Below are positions 58,297 through 64,000 of a stretch of DNA of 64,000 bases, one piece after another. The notes beneath the pieces are model-generated. The model did not search any database. It saw nothing but the letters and a program-made list of their open reading frames with translations, and was not told the DNA's origin. This stretch comes from Ursus arctos (taxonomy: Eukaryota; Chordata; Mammalia; Carnivora; Ursidae), in NCBI RefSeq assembly GCF_023065955.2, contig NW_026622886.1, positions 8,566,001 to 8,630,000 of the forward strand, written 5' to 3'. Both the position numbers and the translations under genes were made by a program. The stretch's first letter is position 1, and every line of letters starts with the position of its first letter.

Positions 58297-59369
58297 AAGG
58301 GACCGCAGAGCAAGAAGACGGAAGGATCTGGGGTCTTTGAGGGATCGTGTGGAGCAGAGTTGCCCCATCAGCCTGCCCTGGCTGATCTATTACATGACGG
58401 AGAAAGAAACATCTATTTTAGTTCAGTCCCTGTACTTTGAGTTACTCTTGTCATCTAACTAATACAGGAGCTAAGAAAGTAACTGCCCCTTACGGCTACT
58501 CTCCTAACGCATCAGAACGGAAAAATACCTTGAATTGAAAGAACTGAAAGGGTCAGATTTGGCTGCGTTCTCCCATTTCCTAACTTCTTTTGTCTCTAGA
58601 TAAGAATACGAGAGTCTGCAGGTCCAAGGCAGGGGTATACTCCTACCAAGTATGTAGGAGAGTAGGTTCCTGGGTTTTGTTCACAAGGGTCTGGTGACCC
58701 ACAGGACAAAAGCCAGACAGTGTGCTCTGGGCATGCCTGTGGCTGCACTGGCCAGGCTGCCGGGGCGGGCAGGGGGAGGGGAGTCCTGAGGGGTGCATCA
58801 GGCCTGCAGGTGTCCCCGCTATGCCCCTCTCTAGTTTTCCAGTGTATTGGGATGAGGCGGGGGGAACGAGGCCAAGAATGTGCTGGTTGACACTTCTGTC
58901 ACAAAGCAGCTCCGTGGTTCTCAAGGAGCCAAGAAGAAGGCCACATTCTGTTCTTGTTGTGAGGTGCAGGAGGTCCGACTGGAAGAGAATTTCAGGGAGC
59001 GGGGAGACACACAGGGTGTGGGGCCGAGGGGCAAACCCTAGGCCAGGGCAGTCCTAAGACCCATACTGCTGCCCAGCACACAGTTTGAAAACAGGCTGCA
59101 AATAACTTTCATGTGGGACGCACACGTGCCCAGTCCTCTCTGCTGTCTTCTGTCACGCTGGGTCCACTCGTGTGTTCCCTGCCTGGCCCTGGGCCTCTGA
59201 GTTTGGGCCCTGGAGTAGCGAAGGATGAATGTGGTTAAGTTCTAGAATCATAGATAGATATTAAGGAACTCCTATGTTAAGAATTCTTCATTAATTCATT
59301 CTGATCACCTATTATGTGTCAGACAGTGCCTCTGTACTCAAAATATTTTACTGCTTCCCTAATAATAAT

Positions 59370-59705
59370 AATAGTAATAGCAAACACATAAAGGATTTCT
59401 TGTGTGCCAGGAACTATTTTAACTGTACATGTATATACACACGCAGATATAAACAGATCCTACACATACCTGTGAATGGATATGTGATTAAGTAGGCGTG
59501 TGTATCTACCTGTAACAGATATATGTACACACACATACTCATTCACATACACCATCTTGTCGAATCCTTCCCTTAACCCTGCAGAACTTATCTACATCTT
59601 TCAGAAGAGGAAACTGCAGCACAGAGAGGCTAAGAAACTCACCCAGGTCCCAGAGCCAGCAGATGGTAGGTCTGAGATTGGAACCAGGCAGACTGTTGCT
59701 GGAGC
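59370..59705 (-). repeat. MIR (antisense), expanded by AT-rich insertion
   Basis: TTGTGTGCCAGGAACTATTT and CAGAAGAGGAAACTGCAGCA with GAGAGGCTAAGAAACTCACC and GATTGGAACCAGGCAGACTG are MIR landmarks. The centre (59420-59530) is occupied by an imperfect ACAC/TATG-rich sequence. Confidence 0.8.
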
Positions 59706-60278
59706 CCTGCTCTTCCCCCCCCACCCCTACCCCCTGCCTGTCTGTGCTATGGAGGTCTTCCACGTTCCCTTAGATGCTATTCAGACGCTGCCTGGCTCAC
59801 TGCTAGATGCCACGTCCTGGGCCGGGGGCCAAAGAAACATAAATTCCCACTCACAGCCCTCAACCTCGAGGCCTTCTTGAAAATGCCCTCTGGAGAGTTC
59901 CCCATCACCCAACCATTTCTTCTTCCTCACCGTTCCAGCCAACGAGGCCCGCTGCCCATGCCACACACACATCTCCTTCCTGCTTTCTTGCCTGCACGCG
60001 TGGTGTGCCCTCACCTCAGATCCTCTCCCTGTATCCTGCTTTCCTTCAAGTCCTCCGGCAGACACGAGTCCCACTCAGCAGCTTCTGGCTTGCAGAATCC
60101 CAGAAGGTCGGTGCTGGACTAGAGCACTCAGGCCAGGTCCTAACCTTGCTAAGATCAGGATATGAGAGGCCTGGGAAGCATTAACCAATCTGAAGGGGTC
60201 CCAGAGGAGCAGACTCCATGTCTTCCTCTAAGGTCATTTAGCAAGTCTCTCTACGGATACCTTTAGACTTGGGTAGAG

Positions 60279-60501
60279 CAGCGATTCTCAACCAGGGGTG
60301 CCTCTGTCACCCAAGGGACACCTGGAAACGTCTGGAGACAGTCTGGGTGGTCACAGGTAAGGACGTGCTGCTGGTGTCTGGCAGGTAGACAGATGCTGCT
60401 GACAGCCTATGATGCACACCGCACCCCCTCCCCCCACCAAATAAAGAATAATCCAGCCCCAAATGTCTACAGTTGAGAGAGGCTGAGGTTGAGAAATCCT
60501 G
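60279..60501 (+). repeat. MER5A (hAT-Charlie non-autonomous DNA transposon)
   Basis: It starts CAGCGATTCTCAACCAGGGG and ends GGCTGAGGTTGAGAAATCCT. It contains GGGACACCTGGAAACGTCTG, then GAATAATCCAGCCCCAAATG. Second full-length copy in the window. Confidence 0.88.
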
Positions 60502-60947
60502 GTGGAGGGTAATCGCATCTTTTTGCATCATCTCTTATAGATCAAGCAGTTCCCATTACGGGATTCTGTAAGCGTGACCATAAAACGGTGCCTTCAGAAA
60601 TGAATTGTGAAATGACAATTCAGAGGACGATGGGCCTGACTTGGATACAAGCCCCCGGCCCCCCCGCTCAACACGCTTTCCCAAAAAGCCAAATTCCCTT
60701 TCATACTTCCAGGCCCCCAGCTGATGAGTTTTTCCTCTCTTTGGGGTAGCGGAAAGGTGAACAAATGGAGACTGAAGTAAGTCACACCAAGATCTCCGCC
60801 CACCTTTCTAAGGAAAAAAACTGTATTATCACAGCAAATGGGACATGTAATGGTGCAAAGTTCCTAGGAGAGACCTTCGTCCAAAAATTGTGTCTATTTG
60901 CTCTTTAGTGCTGCTGCCAAAGTACAGAGAAGGGCCGGCTCACTAAC

Positions 60948-61118
60948 CGCCTCGGATGAGGTAACGGAAGTAGGATTCCACGTCCTCCTCCCGGCCAATC
61001 TTTTCCGCCTTGTGAGAGGTCCCCAGGGGCCTGGAACCTTTCTCCTCCTCCGAAGTAGATGGCCAGTTAGTGGCAAAACCCACTGCGTTCGCCCTCCCGC
61101 AAAATAGAAATTCTGGGT
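60948..61118 (-). other. Exon-like segment in the 5' intron, not in the main ABTB3 frame
   Basis: On the minus strand a 171-nt segment lies between CTTTTTTCACATATTTGAACAG and GGCG|GTTAGTGAG. One frame is open throughout (56 codons, entering and leaving in phase 1) and closes just outside on both sides. Its product is hydrophilic and protein-like: SEEEKGSRPLGTSHKAEKIG then REEDVESYFRYLIRGG. ABTB3 needs phase 2 in and out at this intron; read that way the segment meets a TAA. I do not recognise the peptide. It may be an exon of another minus-strand transcript, an alternative ABTB3 exon with a stop, an old retrocopy fragment, or chance. Confidence 0.25.
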
Positions 61119-62124
61119 CTGTTCAAATATGTGAAAAAAGATCTCTCTCAGATGCAAGGGCTACAAACGCCCAGGAGAATGATACTCGCACGCTCATTTC
61201 CGAACGTGCTGTCGTGTTATTTTGAGTAGAAAATAATGAGGCATCGTCACACGGCTCTTGCTTTGGCATCATGGCTTATTTTAAAAGAGTCGAAAATGAG
61301 GCCTATCCTTTAGAGAAAAGAGTCACCCCTAATTCTGGCAAGCCCTTAATGTATCCCTTTTTGGCAGAGGCTGGTTATTGTCCCCCAGAGAGTCCTTTAT
61401 CTCCTTCACGTATCGTTGTAGGACCTGAATGTTTAGCTGGGCACACAGCTGCCCAGAGAAAGATGACAGTCCCCCAGTTTCCCTGGCAATCAGATGCGGC
61501 CACACGACTAAGTGCGCATCAGCAGGGGGAAGGGAAGTGATGTGTGCAGTGTCTGGGGTCTGCTCTATCCTTCTACTCTCCCTCTTCCCACTAAAGAGAG
61601 GAAGTCCCGGTGGGTGGGCTCAGCCATATCAGGCCATGCAAAGGAAGGTATCACCCATGGGATGGCAGAGCGACAAGACGGAAGGTGCCTGGGTCCCTGG
61701 CACGGCGTTGCCATAACAGCCCCAGACTGCTCACGCCTGGACCGTTGTATGATGGAGAATTTCAAACTCCCGTCTTATCCAAACCACAGGTATTTTGCAG
61801 ATCTGCCATGGCTAATGAATCTGTATCCTAATGAATCCATGCCGCAAATGGGGTTTTAAATTAAAATCAATTCAGGGAAGCACATGGGAAGTGCCAAGTA
61901 CATCCCGGCCACTGGCTTAGGTGCTGGAGATTCAAAGAGAAAAGTACACACACCATCCTCCAAGGGGTCTAGAAAGAACTAGGCGGCTTCTGTATAATAA
62001 TTTTCACAAATACACACACGCACCAGTTGCTGTGGTATAAGGGCAAAGCTTGAGTGTGACAATTCCAACATTCCCAGGGACACCAGTCCCATAAGGTGCT
62101 CTACGGTGGGTGCACAAATGTGTT

Positions 62125-62569
62125 CTGCAAAAGGCCGATTAGTAAATATTTTAGGCTTTGTGGGCCATACGGTCTCTGTCGTAACTACTCAATTCTGCCA
62201 CTAGGGGAAAGCAAGGTGTGAAAGCAGCCACAGACCATAATAAGCAAACGCGTGTGGCTGGTGGTCCAGGTAATGTCATTTATAAAAATAGGAGGCAGCG
62301 GGCATCTGGGTGGCTCAGTTGGTGAAGCGTCTGCCTTCAGCTCAGGTCATGATCTCGGGGTCCTGGGATCGAGCCCCCGTATCAGGCTGCCTGCTTAGCG
62401 GGGAGCCTGCTTCTCTCTCTCCCTCTGCCTGCCTCTCCCCCTGCTTGTGCCCATGTGCGCGCTCTCTCTCTCTGTCAAATAAATAAATAAAATCTTAAAC
62501 AACAAAACAAAACAAACAAAAATAAAAATAGAAGGCAGACAGTTCTAGTTTGCCAACCCTTGCTGTACG
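62125..62569 (+). repeat. Interspersed repeat (probable hAT-type), split by a SINE
   Basis: It contains TTAGTAAATATTTTAGGCTT, TGTGGGCCATACGGTCTCTG, GCAGCCACAGACCATAATAA, then the SINE, then AGTTTGCCAACCCTTGCTGT. It is the same family as at 7079 and 58165, in the opposite orientation to the first. Confidence 0.7.
62299..62528 (+). mobile_element. Can-SINE, arctoid-type
   Basis: It contains GGCATCTGGGTGGCTCAGTT, GGTCATGATCTCGGGGTCCT and GGGATCGAGCCCCCGTATCA, then a long TC-rich stretch, CAAATAAATAAATAAAATCT and an A-rich tail with CAAAA units. Target duplication AAAATAGGAGGCAG / AAAATAGAAGGCAG. Confidence 0.97.
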
Positions 62570-62809
62570 GTAAAGTATTTAAATAGGATAACCTTCTCTT
62601 TGGGACTTACAAGAAACACAGGATGTTAAAAGCACTGAGAAAGTTTTTTAAAAACCTATTTGATTTTTATTTAGGCCAGTGTTCCCCAAATTTATTGGAA
62701 CACCTGCCACTTTAAAAAATCGAATGCTTATTAACATCCCAGAACCGGCCTTCTAAATATGCTATTGCAAACACTAGCTAAGTAACTTTCATCGTTAATA
62801 AATTAATTC

Positions 62810-63420
62810 AGGACACATGTAAAATAAAAAGGTAATACAATGACCACCTATATGCTCACCAGCCAACCCGGTGGAAAAAATAGAGCACTGTAAGTACAAA
62901 CAAAGCATTCTAAGTACTGCACGCCCCTCCTGATTCTATGATGCTATCCACCTTCCTGAGATGACCTTCCCTCTTCCTGAGACGACCTTCCCTCTTCAGT
63001 CTGACATTTATCATCCTTACGCACGCTTCATACATTTTACTACGTTTACTGAATTTCTGATACTATACAGTCCATTTTGCATGGTGGTAAACTTTATGTA
63101 AATGTTAGCACACTACACAAAATCCTGCCTCGATGATCTTTTTTTTTCTTTTTTTTACGCAATACTGTTTCTGGGATTTGGCTGTGTAATAACATGTAGA
63201 TGTGGTTCATTTATTTTCCTTGCTACTTGGTATTCCGTTGAACGAACATTTACTCGTTCCTTCTCTTGCAGACAGCTTGTTTCTTTTCCTTTTTCTTTAT
63301 TTTGCTGTTATAATTACAAAATGAACATCCTTGTATACGCCTCCTTATTTCCACACGGAGGAGTTTCTCCAGGGTATAGACATAAGAGTAGAATAATGTG
63401 TTTCCAAGCTTACTTGAAAG
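62810..63420 (-). mobile_element. L1-like fragment (antisense), tentative
   Basis: The plus strand has TGACCACCTATATGCTCACC, TTGGCTGTGTAATAACATGT, TTGCTACTTGGTATTCCGTT and ACAAAATGAACATCCTTGTA. These fit the reversed L1M 3' region but are diverged. Confidence 0.5.
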
Positions 63421-63834
63421 TGGATTTGGAGGGCCCGACGGTGGTACAGAGGCGGTCTCCCTGTTCCACATCGCTGCTCAAATCTGGTATCATCACACTG
63501 TAACTTGTTGGTTGGTCCGATGGGTGTGAAAGGCGTACCTGGGTGTGGTTGGGAATGCATTTCAGGATGACTAGTGAGGTTGAGTCCTTCCCATATATCT
63601 CCCGGCCACTTCGTAGAGTATTTCCATGTTAGGTCTTCACGAGGATCTCTGGCACTGGTCCACGCGGACTATATTAGGTTGGCGCAAGAGGCTGCCGTGC
63701 ACCCGAATTTCTAAGAGGAGCTAAAGCTGGAGGCTGAGCCTTTCAATATGAAACTGTGGACCTCGTTCAACGTGACTCTCACCTTTCCCGATGTGGATTC
63801 TCTGACTGGAGCTACCCCTTTGGCAGAAAGAACT

Positions 63835-63930
63835 GGGCTTTGGAGTCAGACAGACTTGCTTCGAATCCAAGATGGGACACATTCTACATGTGATGGTGGG
63901 CAGGCTTCCCAACCCCCTGGAGCTTCGGTG
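63835..63930 (+). repeat. MIR fragment
   Basis: It contains GGGCTTTGGAGTCAGACAGA then CTTGCTTCGAATCCAAGATG, the MIR 5' core. Confidence 0.65.
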
Positions 63931-64000
63931 TTCTCGGTGTCCAAGGAAAGGAAAGCCCCCTCCTATGGCTGAAGGGAGCAGAGCGTGAGAAGCGCCCAGG

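Noticed and set aside
63670..63690. ATTAGGTTGGCGCAAGAG resembling a mariner/MADE1 terminal repeat
   Set aside because: Only one end is visible and the similarity stops after about 17 bases, so it is too short to call.

Overview
The window is mammalian nuclear DNA. Eleven tRNA-derived Can-SINE copies with A-tails and several target-site duplications point to a carnivore. Two of them (9051-9230 and 62299-62528) end in a TC-rich stretch followed by CAAATAAATAAA..ATCTT, the arrangement I associate with arctoid carnivores (bears, seals, mustelids) rather than dog or cat. Ancient mammalian repeats (MIR, L2, L1M, MER5A, MER20) fill much of the rest. There are no bacterial or viral genes.

The window carries one clear protein-coding gene, on the minus strand: the 3' half of ABTB3 (BTBD11), an ankyrin-repeat plus BTB-domain protein. 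Thirteen coding exons run from 49695 down to the stop codon at 3898. All have canonical GT..AG borders and every reading phase joins. Together they encode 556 complete codons: a short linker, about four ankyrin repeats (exons at 49.5-41.9 kb), a helical linker (41.9-26.1 kb), the BTB domain with its C-terminal helices (21.3-3.9 kb), and a C-terminus ending Ser-Val-Val, a class I PDZ-binding motif. The 5' exon or exons, which should encode roughly the first 548 residues if the protein has the human length, lie beyond position 64000.

Layout: 1-1995 is downstream intergenic DNA; about 1996-3897 is the 3' UTR with two candidate poly(A) signals; 3898-26239 holds the BTB-encoding exons; 26240-40315 is a 14 kb intron with a decayed 4.5 kb L1 and nested SINEs; 40316-49695 holds the linker and ankyrin exons; 49696-64000 is part of the long 5' intron.

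The main non-routine observations are: (1) a 72-nt exon-like segment at 25060-25131 with good splice sites and symmetric phase that would insert 24 residues directly in front of the BTB domain; (2) a 171-nt exon-like segment in the 5' intron (60948-61118) with an open, protein-like frame that does not fit the main reading frame; (3) a near-perfect 77-bp inverted SINE pair just upstream of a BTB exon, expected to form a long RNA hairpin; (4) two poly(A) signals about 1 kb apart. I found no previously undescribed multi-gene system.
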